Part shown: positions 1-8,546 of the stretch, piece after piece
Layout: the number at the start of each line of letters is the position of its first letter
Position numbering within the stretch: the stretch's first letter is position 1
NCBI RefSeq assembly: GCF_031458255.1
Contig: NZ_JAVDYC010000001.1
Location: 310,001-374,000 of the forward strand
Length of the DNA stretch: 64,000 nucleotides
DNA from: Catenuloplanes niger
GTDB lineage: Bacteria; Actinomycetota; Actinomycetes; Mycobacteriales; Micromonosporaceae
Reading direction: 5' to 3'
Made by a program: the position numbers and the translations under genes
The notes under the pieces: generated by a model
Told to the model about the DNA's origin: nothing
The model's database searches: none
What the model saw: the letters and a program-made list of their open reading frames with translations, nothing else

Positions 1-1839
1 GACGTCACGCTGGAACAGGCGCCCGGCGACACCGCCGCCTACGGCCCGCAGGGCGTGGCGAACTCGGCCTCCAGCCGCCAGCTCGCCGAGCCGCTGCGCA
101 CCGCGGCCGCGACCGCCCGCTGCCTGCTCGTCGCGGCCGCCGCCGCGCGCTGGCGGGTCCCCGCCACGGAGTGCACGGCCCGCCGTGGCCGCGTCGAGCA
201 CCCCCGCCGCGGCGCGCTGCCCTACCGCGCGCTGGTCCCGGACGCGGCCGCGCTCGACCCGGCCACGGTCCCGGTCACGCTGACCCCACCGGCGGCGTGG
301 CGGCTGATCGGCCGCACCGGCGCCGGCCGCGCCGACGCGCGCGACATCGTCACCGGCCGGGCCCGCTACGGCACGGAGTCCGCACCGGCCGGCCGCCTGG
401 TCGCGGTGGTCGCCCGGCCGCCGTGGATCGGCGCGACCGTGTCCACGGTGGACGACGCGGCCGCCCGGGCGGTCGACGGCGTGGTCACCGTGGTCCGGCT
501 GACCGCGCCGGGCGACGGGCAGGGCGGGGTCGCGGTCGTGGCCCGGTCCACCGCCGCGGCACTGCGCGGACGTGAGGCGCTGCGGGTCACCTGGACCGGC
601 GGCACCCCGGACGCGGACAGCCGCGCGTGGCTGTCCGACCTGGAGGCGGCCCTCCCACCCACGCCCCCGGCGGCCTCCGCCGCGCCGCGGGCCGGGGCGG
701 GGGTGGGGGCGGGAGTGTCGCTGGAGCGGGTGTACCGGCTGCCGTTGCTGGCGCACGCGCCGATGGAGCCGGCGAACGCGACCGCGCACGTCACGGCCGA
801 CCGGCTGCGGGTGTGGGCGCCGGTCCAGGATCCCGGCTCGCTGCGCACCCAGCTGGCCCGCCAGTTCGGGCTGGCCGACGCGGCCGTCGAGGTGACCCCG
901 ACGCTGACCGGGGGCGCGTTCGGGCGGCGCATCGAACCGGACCCCGTCCTGGAGGCGATCGCCTGCTCGCGCGCGGCCGGCGCGCCGGTGACCGTGCGCT
1001 GGACGCGCGACGACGACACCCGGCACGACTCGTACCGCCCGATGTCCGTGCACCGGCTCACCGCCGAGCTGGACCCGGACGGGCTGCCCGTCTCCCGTAC
1101 CCACGCGGTCGTGACCTGGCCGTTGACCGTGTTGCCGGTGTTCGGCACCCCCGCGTTCGTGAAGGCCAGCGGCGACCACTTCCCCTACGCGGTGCCCGGT
1201 GAGGTGACGGTGACGCTGCGGCCCGCGCCGCTGCGGACCGGGTTCTGGCGCGCGGTCTACGCGGGACAGTTCGGCTACGCGGAGGAGTGCTTCCTCAGCG
1301 AGATCGCCCGGCGCGGCGGCCACGACCAGGTCGCGCTGCGCCGCCGGCTGCTCCCGGCGGACTCGCGGCTGCACCGGGTGCTGGACGCGGCCGCCGCCCG
1401 CGACGGCTGGACCGACGGGCCCGGCCGCGGCGTCGCCTGCCACCTCGACTACGGGTCCGCGATCGCGGTCCTGGTCACCGCGGACCCGGCCACCCGGCGC
1501 GTACGGCGGGTCACCGCGGCCGTCGACGTCGGCATCCCGATCCACCCGTCCGGCGTGCGCGCGCAGGTCGAGGGCGGCATCCTGGACGCGCTCTCCACCG
1601 TGCTCGGCGCCCAGATCACGGTGCGCGACGGCGCGGTGGTGCAGTCGTCGTTCCGGGACTACACGTGGGCGCGGATCGGCGACTGCCCGGAGATCGACGT
1701 GGTGCTGGTGCCGTCCGAGGCGCCGATCGGCGGTCTCGGTGAGCTGGCCTACCCGCCGGCCGCGGCCGCGATCGCGTCCGCGCTGGCCGTGGACGGCGCG
1801 CCGGTCACCGGCATGCCGTACGGGGTGCCGGTGGGCTGA
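1..1839 (+). CDS. Molybdopterin-binding aldehyde/xanthine dehydrogenase-family subunit (IorB-like), 5' end outside window
   Basis: The reading frame is open from base 1 with no stop, so the gene starts upstream; the GTG at 55 is internal. The opening residues (GDTAAYGPQGVANSASS) match the mid-part of isoquinoline 1-oxidoreductase beta subunits, the large molybdenum-cofactor subunit of bacterial molybdenum hydroxylases. The family motif GGAFGRR is at about 910-930, and the C-terminal GGLGE near 1730-1745 carries the Glu that acts as active-site base in this family. Such subunits oxidise N-heterocycles or aldehydes together with a 2Fe-2S subunit, here presumably outside the window. About 612 residues are visible. 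The family is clear; the substrate is unknown. Confidence 0.85.
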   Translation, partial: DVTLEQAPGDTAAYGPQGVANSASSRQLAEPLRTAAATARCLLVAAAAARWRVPATECTARRGRVEHPRRGALPYRALVPDAAALDPATVPVTLTPPAAWRLIGRTGAGRADARDIVTGRARYGTESAPAGRLVAVVARPPWIGATVSTVDDAAARAVDGVVTVVRLTAPGDGQGGVAVVARSTAAALRGREALRVTWTGGTPDADSRAWLSDLEAALPPTPPAASAAPRAGAGVGAGVSLERVYRLPLLAHAPMEPANATAHVTADRLRVWAPVQDPGSLRTQLARQFGLADAAVEVTPTLTGGAFGRRIEPDPVLEAIACSRAAGAPVTVRWTRDDDTRHDSYRPMSVHRLTAELDPDGLPVSRTHAVVTWPLTVLPVFGTPAFVKASGDHFPYAVPGEVTVTLRPAPLRTGFWRAVYAGQFGYAEECFLSEIARRGGHDQVALRRRLLPADSRLHRVLDAAAARDGWTDGPGRGVACHLDYGSAIAVLVTADPATRRVRRVTAAVDVGIPIHPSGVRAQVEGGILDALSTVLGAQITVRDGAVVQSSFRDYTWARIGDCPEIDVVLVPSEAPIGGLGELAYPPAAAAIASALAVDGAPVTGMPYGVPVG

Positions 1840-1845
1840 CGCGGC

Positions 1846-2442
1846 TCAGCCCCGGGCGGTCAGGTACAGCAGGAACGGCAGGACGGCGAGGGTGAGGCGG
1901 ATGATGCGGCTGATGCGGCGGCGGGACTCGTAGGCGTGCCACCACGCGATCGACGCCTCGGCGAGGGCGGCGGACCCCGGGCGTACCGTCGAGTCCAGAA
2001 CCGCCGCCCGGCGCAGCGCGACGCTGACCCGCCGGTCACGGGCGGGCGGCACGACCCCGATCGGCTCGACGGCCCGCGCGGTTTCGGTGATCCCGGCGGG
2101 CTCGGCGGTTCCGGCGGGCTCGGCGGACCAGGTCGTCCGGGTGGCCGGCTCGGAGGTGTCCCAGACGACCAGGTCCACCGGGTAGATCTGCCGCTCCCGC
2201 CAGCCGCGGGCCGCGCGGTGCACGGCACGGTCGAGGTAGCGGTCGGTGAGGGTCGCGCGTCCGCGCAGGACCGCCGCGGCGCGCAGCACCGCCCAGCGGC
2301 CGGCCAGGCCGGACAGCACCTCGGTGAGCACCTCCGCCCGCGGGGCTCCCGGCGCCGGGACCTCCCGCGCGACGTGGGCGCGCAACGCCGGCAGTCGCCG
2401 GTCGACGAACGCCACGTAGTCGGCCGGCGGCGCGGACGACAT
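1846..2442 (-). CDS. Hypothetical protein with C-terminal membrane segment
   Basis: 198 residues. I chose the ATG at 2442 because a GGAGGG ribosome-binding site lies 6 bases upstream; the ATG at 2448 is too close to it. The N-terminal 100 residues are helical and Arg/Ala-rich (LRAHVAREVP, DRYLDRAVHRAARGW) and vaguely recall the helical first region of sigma factors, but no DNA-binding region follows. A variable Ala/Glu/Pro stretch leads to one hydrophobic segment (LTLAVLPFLLYL) at the extreme C-terminus, suggesting a tail-anchored inner-membrane protein. It is divergent from marR with 82 bp between the starts, and its stop is 6 bp from the oxidoreductase stop. I do not recognise the family. 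Confidence 0.6.
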   Translation of the reverse strand: MSSAPPADYVAFVDRRLPALRAHVAREVPAPGAPRAEVLTEVLSGLAGRWAVLRAAAVLRGRATLTDRYLDRAVHRAARGWRERQIYPVDLVVWDTSEPATRTTWSAEPAGTAEPAGITETARAVEPIGVVPPARDRRVSVALRRAAVLDSTVRPGSAALAEASIAWWHAYESRRRISRIIRLTLAVLPFLLYLTARG

Positions 2443-2524
2443 CCACATCCCTCCATGGTTGCCCCGCCGGGCCGCCGGGTAAAGCGGCGCACTCCGGCCG
2501 CGTACCCCGTGGGAGAATGATCGA

Positions 2525-2944
2525 ATGCGTGCGGACGTCGACTCCTGGCCGACCGGCCGGCTGCTGTCCGTGGCCGCCCGCATGGTCGAGGCGCGTTTCG
2601 ACGACTTCCTGACCGGGCTCGACCTCACCCACGCCGGCCTGATCACGCTGCACCACCTGGCCGGCGGGCCGCTCACCCAGCGCGACCTGGCCCGACGGTC
2701 CCGGGTCACGGACCAGACCATCAGCCGCACCGTCGACCGTCTGGCCCGGACCGGTCACATCGCGCGCACCACGGACGCGTCGGACCGCCGCCGGACCCTG
2801 GTCGCGATCACCCCGCTCGGCGCGGACGCGCTCGCCGCCGCCCGCGACGAGGAACGCCGCTCCGACCGCTTCTTCGGCGCCGTCGACGACTACGACCACT
2901 TCCGCGGCCAGCTCATCCGCCTGATCGAGGCCGCCGGCGAGTGA
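2525..2944 (+). CDS. MarR-family transcriptional regulator
   Basis: 139 residues, ATG start with GGGAGA about 8 bases upstream. The winged-helix core is intact: LTQRDLARRSRVTDQTISRTVDRL is the helix-turn-helix (about residues 57-80) and GHIARTTDASDRRRTLVAIT is the wing with the family DxRR motif. MarR dimers usually repress a neighbouring gene and release DNA when they bind a phenolic or other small ligand. The likely target is the divergent gene at 1846-2442 or the gene itself, through the 82 bp spacer. The ligand cannot be deduced. Confidence 0.9.
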   Translation: MRADVDSWPTGRLLSVAARMVEARFDDFLTGLDLTHAGLITLHHLAGGPLTQRDLARRSRVTDQTISRTVDRLARTGHIARTTDASDRRRTLVAITPLGADALAAARDEERRSDRFFGAVDDYDHFRGQLIRLIEAAGE

Positions 2945-2988
2945 CGCCCGCCGGCAACCGGGCCGGGTGGTCGGGCCGGGCCGGGTGG

Positions 2989-3393
2989 TCAGGCCGCGAG
3001 CGGGCGGGCGAGGCTGCGCTCGGTCACCCAGAAGTGGGCGGCCTGGAGGACGGTCTTGATCGGCTGGATGTCGGTGCCGGCCGTGCGGATGGCGCGGGCC
3101 GGGACCAGCGGGCCGGCCTCGGTGTCGGTCATCTCGCGCAGCCAGTGCCGCAGGTGGGACAGCAGGTTCTCCGCCGCGAAGATGCGGATCAGCTCGGTGC
3201 CGGCGGCGAGCCGGACGACCGTGCGGGCGGGGTCGGGCGCGGGGGCACCGGCCCGCCAGGCGTCCAGCTCGGCGACCGTGTCGGCACCGGCGAGGTAGGC
3301 GGTCAGCTCCTCCCCCAGCGCGGCCGCACACCGGCCGGCGAGGACGGGCAGCTCGATCGTGGCGTGAAGGACCATGCCACCGAGGGTACCCAT
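2989..3393 (-). CDS. Small protein resembling Xre/MbcA/ParS-type antitoxins; last gene of the caspase-SIR2 operon
   Basis: 134 residues from ATG 3393 (an in-frame ATG at 3375 is possible). The SIR2-like gene stops only 10 bp upstream on the same strand, so the two are almost certainly co-transcribed. The pattern AYLAG...W..G.P......RLAAG, then LRHWLREM, PARAIR and a final VLQAAHFWV resembles the all-helical HTH plus C-terminal domain of actinobacterial Xre-like antitoxins of the RES/Xre and ParS type. The match is by eye and distant, so the family is tentative. If right, it could be the DNA-binding autoregulator or antidote of this operon; otherwise it is an unknown helical protein. Confidence 0.5.
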   Translation of the reverse strand: MGTLGGMVLHATIELPVLAGRCAAALGEELTAYLAGADTVAELDAWRAGAPAPDPARTVVRLAAGTELIRIFAAENLLSHLRHWLREMTDTEAGPLVPARAIRTAGTDIQPIKTVLQAAHFWVTERSLARPLAA

Positions 3394-3403
3394 CGATACC
3401 CGC

Positions 3404-5461
3404 TCACGAAACGGCCGAAGGTCCCGGATCGCCGCGGTACCAGAGAGTGGCCTGGTCGGCGAGGACCGCGAGCGCGGGTGCGCCGCCGTCCAGCGCGGCC
3501 ATGAAGTCCGCCCACGAGTCCAGCACGTAGCCGCCGGTCTCCGGGGGCGCGGTCCCGGTCAGGTAGTTCGGCAGCAGCACCGCGTTCTGCAGCAGCCAGG
3601 ACACGTACCGGCCGTCGGCGTCCCAGCCGGGGACCGCGCACGTCTCGGCCAGGTGCTCGCGCAGCGACTCGGCGTCGTCCCAGCGGAGCATCTCCGACTT
3701 GTGGGTGAGGCTGGAGATGTGCGGGTTGTACAGCTGCGCGATCCCGAACCGGTACATCTCCCGCCACTGCTGCCAGAACAGCGCGTCGTCCCGGGTGCCC
3801 AGCGTCATGATCGAGTGAGCGGGGCGATCCAGGAGCAGATGATGCAGGTACGCCCACATCGTCATCGGCGTGAGCAGCCGGTTCGTGTTGCGGCGCAGCA
3901 ACGCCTGGACGATCTCCCAGGCGCGCGGCTCCAGCTCGTGCGCGGCCACGTTCGGCACCGCCTTGATCGCGGACAGCACGCTGTACAGCGACGGGTTGTG
4001 CTCGCCGTAGAAGTCGCGCGCCACGGTCCACGGGTCGACCGGCCGGAGCAGCTGCTCCACGCCGGGTGACTCGCGCTGCTGCAGGATGAACTCGGACAGC
4101 GACACGAACTCCACGTCCAGGTCCGGGGCGGTCGCGCCGATCCAGCGGCGCAGGTCGGCCTCGAACCCGGCGCCGGTCACCCGCGGGTCGCGGATGCCGA
4201 AGTCGTCCAGGCAGACCAGCAGGCTCGCGCCCCGGGTGGCGAGCGCGCCCGCGACCAGCGCCTGTGCCATGTGGATCACGGAGGTACGGGCGCGAAGCCG
4301 TACCGGCCAGAAGATCAGTGACGGGGTGCCGGTGTCCGCCGGGGCGAACTGCCAGCCGAACCGGCGTTCCAGCTGCCGGATCAGGCCGAGGAAGTCGTCC
4401 GGCGGCGTCGCGGCCGGATGCGAGACGAACTCCCGCTCCCAGATCGGGTGCCGGTGCCGGTGCCGCGGACCGGACGTGCGCGGCACCACGGTCACGCCGA
4501 CGCGCGCGGCCAGCCCGGACAGCAGCCGTTCCGCGTCCACGCCGGCGAAGCACTCGACCTGGGTGATGCCCTCGCCGCGCAGCTGCTCGGCACGGCGCAC
4601 CGCGCCCTCCGGGTCGTCCGGGTGCAGCGCCCACAGCACCGTGACCGGCCGGTGCCGGGCCACCTCGGCCAGCGCGGACGTGATCGTGCCGGCCCAGTCG
4701 CTGCTGCCGATCACGCACACGGTGTCGCCGGTGATCAGGTCCGCGACCGGGCCGATCGTGGGCTTGCGGGCGAACCGGGCCGGGTCGTGCACCAGCGGCG
4801 TGCGGTCGCCGGTCACCACCGGGCGCCAGAAGCCGTGCAGGTGGAACACGCGCACCGCGCCGTCGTAGGCGTTGTTGCGGTCCCAGCGGCCGTCCACGTC
4901 CAGCGGCGTGGTGATCGCCCGGCCGCTGGCGGTGCGGATCGCGACCTCCAGCTGCGGGTCGAAGTTCGTGGTCAGCACCCGGTTGTCGAACGCGCCGGGC
5001 AGCCCGGCCAGCACCGCGCCGAGCGCCTCGACCGCGGGCGACAGCGTCCACGAACCCAGGTCGTTCTCCAGGTCCTCGCCGAGCTCCGCGGTGACGCGCT
5101 GCCACAGCCCGTGCGTGGCCAGCGGGCCGGCCAGCCGGTCCGGCGGCCGGTACTTCTCCAGCACGGCCTGCTGCGCGATCACGTCGAAGCCGTCACCGCC
5201 GACCCAGTTCGCGAAGATCCGCCGGTACTCCGTGTACAGCTCCGTCGGGGCGCCGTCGCCGCGCCGGGCCCGGGCCAGCGCCAGCATGCGGGTCAGGTCG
5301 CCACCGTCGCTGCGGCCCACCGCGTACTGCTCGGCCAGCCGCAGCACGTCCGCGACACCGGGGGTGGCGTCCGCGCCGATACCGGAGCCGAGGATCAGCG
5401 TGATCTGCTCCTCCCGGCGGAACGATTCGTACAGCCGGTCCGCGAGGATCTGCTCGGACAT
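3404..5461 (-). CDS. SIR2-like NAD-binding domain protein with large unassigned C-terminal half (candidate conflict-system effector)
   Basis: 685 residues; the ATG at 5461 follows GGAG by a good spacing, and the longer frame to 5539 would run back across the caspase stop. Residues 1-320 show the SIR2-like pattern: GSGIG (25-29), TTNFD (164-168), HLHG (207-210) and a late strand CVIGSSDWAG (249-258). SIR2-like domains in bacterial immunity bind NAD and several are known to destroy it to stop infection. Residues 325-685 match nothing I know; they contain an alternating hydrophobic stretch (IHMAQALVAGALATRG, then LLVCLDDFGIRD) that could be another nucleotide-binding fold. The gene lies 13 bp after the caspase gene and 10 bp before the Xre-like gene. 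An effector role is inference from context. Confidence 0.8.
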   Translation of the reverse strand: MSEQILADRLYESFRREEQITLILGSGIGADATPGVADVLRLAEQYAVGRSDGGDLTRMLALARARRGDGAPTELYTEYRRIFANWVGGDGFDVIAQQAVLEKYRPPDRLAGPLATHGLWQRVTAELGEDLENDLGSWTLSPAVEALGAVLAGLPGAFDNRVLTTNFDPQLEVAIRTASGRAITTPLDVDGRWDRNNAYDGAVRVFHLHGFWRPVVTGDRTPLVHDPARFARKPTIGPVADLITGDTVCVIGSSDWAGTITSALAEVARHRPVTVLWALHPDDPEGAVRRAEQLRGEGITQVECFAGVDAERLLSGLAARVGVTVVPRTSGPRHRHRHPIWEREFVSHPAATPPDDFLGLIRQLERRFGWQFAPADTGTPSLIFWPVRLRARTSVIHMAQALVAGALATRGASLLVCLDDFGIRDPRVTGAGFEADLRRWIGATAPDLDVEFVSLSEFILQQRESPGVEQLLRPVDPWTVARDFYGEHNPSLYSVLSAIKAVPNVAAHELEPRAWEIVQALLRRNTNRLLTPMTMWAYLHHLLLDRPAHSIMTLGTRDDALFWQQWREMYRFGIAQLYNPHISSLTHKSEMLRWDDAESLREHLAETCAVPGWDADGRYVSWLLQNAVLLPNYLTGTAPPETGGYVLDSWADFMAALDGGAPALAVLADQATLWYRGDPGPSAVS

Positions 5462-5474
5462 CACAGCTCTCCGC

Positions 5475-6686
5475 TCACGCCGGTGGTCTTTCCTGGGTAC
5501 GGACGAGGGCCCCGCTGTCGAGGTAGGACTCCAGCTCACCGGGCGCCCAGCCGAGGTAGCCGCTGAACACGCGGATCCAGGCGAACGTGTGCCGCAGGTC
5601 GTCCGGCGGCGCGGCCAGCGACAGCACGCCGAGCCGGTCCCGGATCGGCGTGAACCGCGGCGGCGGCGTCGCCTGCGGGCGCACCTGGGCCAGCGCGATG
5701 TAGCCGTCCCGGGCGACCGGGCCGCCGTACCGCACGGACTGGTCGGCCATCAGGTCCCGCCACGCCGGCCCGAACTCGTCCGGCAGCGGCGCACGCCGCC
5801 CGTAGAGGTCGACGCCGATCGCACCGGACTCGTCATGCGCCAGCACCAGGATCCGGCCGCCGGCCAGGTCGCGGTCCGCGACGCCGGGACCGCCGCGCAG
5901 CACCCGGCCGGCCAGGTTCTCCTTGCTCAGCGCCGCGTTGCGGACCAGGCCGAGGCTGCCACCGGCATTGCGTTCCCGCAGCTCCGGGCGTTCGAAGCCG
6001 CGCGCGGTGAGCGCGGTGCGGACCTTGCGCCAGATCGCGGCCATGGTCAGCACCGGCTCGCCGCCCGGGATGCCGTCGCGCAGCACGTGCAGCAGCTCAC
6101 CGGTGAACGCGGTGTACGGCTCGCCCTCCGGTGCGGCGGCCCGCCGGTTCGACGGCGCGGACACGAACAGGCAGGTCCGGTCCAGCTCGGCGACGTCCGC
6201 GACCTCGTCGGTGCCGGCCGGGGCCTCGGCCGACATCAGGTTCCCGGCACGGCCGGCGTAGCAGCAGTCCAGGATGACCGCGCGCCGGCCGGCCGGGCTG
6301 CCGGCCAGGGCCCGGCCGATCCAGTCGTACGGCAGGCCGGCCTCGTCCGGCACCTCCGGCTCGCACTCGGCCAGCGCCAGGACCAGCTGGCCGTTGAGCG
6401 GGTCGATCAGCCCGTGCCCGGCGTAGTAGACCAGCAGCAGCCCGCCCTCCGCGACCGAGGCCGCGGCGGTCCGGATCACCCGGCCGACCTCGCGCGGACT
6501 CGCCTCGTCCAGCACCACGTGGCAGTTCTCCGCGGGGACACCCCACAGTGCCTCGTCCCGCAGCACCTCGGCCAGCGCGGCCACGTTCCCGGCGACGGCC
6601 GGCAGCGGTGGCAGCCGCGCGTACGTAGTGGCCCCGATCAACACCACCTGCGAGGCCCCCGGATCGGCCAGGTCCGACCGGGTCAT
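5475..6686 (-). CDS. Caspase-family (C14) peptidase fused to a YqgE/AlgH-like domain
   Basis: 403 residues, ATG at 6686. The peptidase domain spans about 10-250: LVYYAGHG gives the catalytic His (H91) and ILDCCYAG the catalytic Cys (C142), so it should be active. Residues 258-395 look like YqgE/AlgH (DUF179): AGRVLRGGPG, LAHDESGAIGVDL, YGGPVARDGYIAL and the hallmark IRVFSGYLGWAPGELE. I know of no well-studied caspase-YqgE fusion. There is no membrane segment, so it is cytosolic. The gene follows the EACC1-like gene by 58 bp and precedes the SIR2-like gene by 13 bp. Bacterial caspases in conflict systems are usually activated by a sensor and cleave a partner; the SIR2-like protein is the obvious candidate partner (inference). 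Confidence 0.88.
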   Translation of the reverse strand: MTRSDLADPGASQVVLIGATTYARLPPLPAVAGNVAALAEVLRDEALWGVPAENCHVVLDEASPREVGRVIRTAAASVAEGGLLLVYYAGHGLIDPLNGQLVLALAECEPEVPDEAGLPYDWIGRALAGSPAGRRAVILDCCYAGRAGNLMSAEAPAGTDEVADVAELDRTCLFVSAPSNRRAAAPEGEPYTAFTGELLHVLRDGIPGGEPVLTMAAIWRKVRTALTARGFERPELRERNAGGSLGLVRNAALSKENLAGRVLRGGPGVADRDLAGGRILVLAHDESGAIGVDLYGRRAPLPDEFGPAWRDLMADQSVRYGGPVARDGYIALAQVRPQATPPPRFTPIRDRLGVLSLAAPPDDLRHTFAWIRVFSGYLGWAPGELESYLDSGALVRTQERPPA

Positions 6687-6744
6687 GCCGGACGTCCGGC
6701 TCGCCTGCGGTCACGCCGCGGCCGGCGCCGAGTTGATGACCCGC

Positions 6745-7104
6745 TCATGAACTGCCGAGCTCGCGCATCGCCGTGGCGATCGCGTCCGGGTCGGACGTCT
6801 CCAGGGTGACCGTGCGGCCGTCCTCGGTCTCGCGCGTGATCGTGACGACCGGGGCCGGGCGCCGGGTGTCCCGCCACTGGGCGACGGCCAGGCCGAGCTG
6901 GACCAGCGTCAGTCCACTGCCGACGATCAGGCTGAGCATCTCGACGCCCACGCCCATCTCGTTGCCGCCGACCGTCTCCGCGTACCGCAGGTCGCCGTGC
7001 GCGCGCACGTCACGCTCCTGCTGCAGCCACGATCGAAGATTCCGTACCTCGTCGGGGTCGTCGCCCTGCACCCGGAGCCGTACCCGCACCGCGTCGCTCT
7101 CCAT
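6745..7104 (-). CDS. EACC1-like small membrane protein (effector-associated constant component)
   Basis: 119 residues from ATG 7104. Layout: an N-terminal strand-helix part ([22 protein letters not shown]), the short motif [10 protein letters not shown], one transmembrane segment ([21 protein letters not shown]), then a charged domain ([28 protein letters not shown]). This is the architecture of the EACC1 family described from actinobacterial conflict systems, which travels with caspase, trypsin or TIR effectors. Being first in the operon with the caspase next strongly supports that. A TACAGT -10-like hexamer lies 6 bp before the ATG, so the mRNA may be leaderless. Confidence 0.75.
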   Translation of the reverse strand: MESDAVRVRLRVQGDDPDEVRNLRSWLQQERDVRAHGDLRYAETVGGNEMGVGVEMLSLIVGSGLTLVQLGLAVAQWRDTRRPAPVVTITRETEDGRTVTLETSDPDAIATAMRELGSS

Positions 7105-7110
7105 CCGGCC

Positions 7111-7116
7111 ACTGTA
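7111..7116 (-). promoter_or_regulatory. Putative -10 element of the EACC1-caspase-SIR2 operon
   Basis: The minus strand reads TACAGT, fitting the actinobacterial TANNNT -10 consensus, with exactly 6 bases to the ATG of the EACC1-like gene. No good -35 box is visible at 16-19 bp. This predicts a leaderless transcript starting at the A of the ATG. Confidence 0.4.
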
Positions 7117-7249
7117 TGGAAATCCGACAATAGCCGCCGCCCCGGGGTACCCACCACATCGGCAGAAGTCAGTGCGTCCGCCGGCCGTGGCGGAGACGTC
7201 GTAGGGTGGTGGACGCGCACATGGTGACAGATGGAACAGAGGCCGTCCG

Positions 7250-8452
7250 GTGTCCGGGCGCGGCGGGGTGACCGGCCCGGCCGTCGCACTCGGCGCGCAG
7301 GTCCGCGCGGGCATCCGTACCGCCGCGGAGGTCGTCGAGGAGGCGCTGGACGCCGCGGCGCGGCTGGATCCGGTGCTGCACTTCCTCGCGTCGCTCGACG
7401 CGGCCGGTGCCCGCGCCGCCGCGGCCCGGCTGGTCCCCACCGGACCGCTGGCCGGCGTGCCCTTCCTGATCAAATCGGGTACGCCACGGGACGCGCCGAT
7501 CGTGGCGCGGCTGGTCGCGGCCGGTGCGATCCCGATCGGCGAGTCCACCCGCTCCCGCCCGGGCTCCGCGGCGCAGACGCACGGCTGGAACGGCACCGAC
7601 CACACCCGCAACCCCTGGGACGTGACCCGCTCCTCCGGCGGCTCGTCCGCCGGTGCCGCCGCGGCCGTCGCCGCGGGCGTGGTCCCGATCGCCACCGGCG
7701 GCGACAGCGGCGGATCGCTGCGGATCCCGGCCGCGTTCTGCGGCGTGACCGGCCTCAAGGGCACCGCGGGCCGCATCCCCCGCTCCCGGCCCGGCCTGAG
7801 CGGCCTGCTCACGCCCGGCATCATCGGCGCGGACCTCGCCGACGTGGTCACCGCGACCGTGATCGCCTCCGGCCCGCACCGCCTCGACCCGACCGCGCTT
7901 CCCCGGTGGACCGCGCCACCCGCGGACGGCGGTGCGCCCGGCCGGCGGGTCGCCTACCTGCCCGGCCTCGGTGGTGTGCACGCGACGCCGGAGGTCGACG
8001 CGGTGGTGCGGTCGCGTCTGGTGGTGCCGGGGATCGACGTGGCCGACGTGTCGCCGGATCTGCTGCCGGTCGCGCGGGCGTGGGAGGCGTTGTACGCGGC
8101 CGACCACGGCCGGGGCGCGGCGACCGGCCCGGCCCTGCGGGCCGCCATCGAGGTGCGCAACCACAACGCGACCGCGCTCGCCGACCTCTTCGAGACCGTG
8201 GACGCGCTGGTCACGCCGGCCACGCTCACGGTCGCGCACGGCTTCGCGGGCCCGCCCGCGGGTGACTTCGTGGGCGATCCGTGCTGGCATCTCAACGTGA
8301 CCGGCAACCCGGCGGTCAGCGTCCCGGCCGGCCTGGCCGCGGGCCTGCCGGTGGGCCTGCAGGTGGTGGCCGCGCACGGCCGCGACGACATCGCGGTGAC
8401 GGTCGCCGGCCTCCTGACCGCACGCCTGCCCCGGCCACCCGTGCACGCCTGA
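7250..8452 (+). CDS. Amidase signature family hydrolase
   Basis: 400 residues. The Ser-cisSer-Lys triad is present: Lys in VPFLIKSG, the cis-Ser in SSGGSSAG and the nucleophile in [12 protein letters not shown], followed by the family GVTGLKGT. These enzymes hydrolyse carboxamides; members include GatA, nylon oligomer hydrolases and aryl-acylamidases. It is shorter than the usual 450-500 residues, with a compressed region between the signature and the C-terminus (ending [16 protein letters not shown]...). GatB and GatC are absent, so this is a stand-alone catabolic amidase. The start is GTG 7250 or GTG 7268; neither has a convincing ribosome-binding site. Substrate unknown. Confidence 0.85.
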   Translation: MSGRGGVTGPAVALGAQVRAGIRTAAEVVEEALDAAARLDPVLHFLASLDAAGARAAAARLVPTGPLAGVPFLIKSGTPRDAPIVARLVAAGAIPIGESTRSRPGSAAQTHGWNGTDHTRNPWDVTRSSGGSSAGAAAAVAAGVVPIATGGDSGGSLRIPAAFCGVTGLKGTAGRIPRSRPGLSGLLTPGIIGADLADVVTATVIASGPHRLDPTALPRWTAPPADGGAPGRRVAYLPGLGGVHATPEVDAVVRSRLVVPGIDVADVSPDLLPVARAWEALYAADHGRGAATGPALRAAIEVRNHNATALADLFETVDALVTPATLTVAHGFAGPPAGDFVGDPCWHLNVTGNPAVSVPAGLAAGLPVGLQVVAAHGRDDIAVTVAGLLTARLPRPPVHA

Positions 8453-8502
8453 ACCAGCTCTGATGCCCGCACCGGCCGGCACACGCCGGTCCCACCGGTC
8501 CC

Positions 8503-8519
8503 CACCGGTGAGACCGGTG
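8503..8519. terminator. Hairpin between convergent genes (likely bidirectional terminator)
   Basis: Stem CACCGGT, loop GAG, stem ACCGGTG. It is nested inside an outer 8-bp stem CCCACCGG (8491-8498) / CCGGTGGG (8529-8536). It lies between the amidase stop at 8452 and the SRPBCC stop at 8547, which converge. There is no T-tract, as usual in GC-rich actinomycetes. Confidence 0.55.
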
Positions 8520-8546
8520 CACGCCGGTCCGGTGGGCGTGGGCCGG

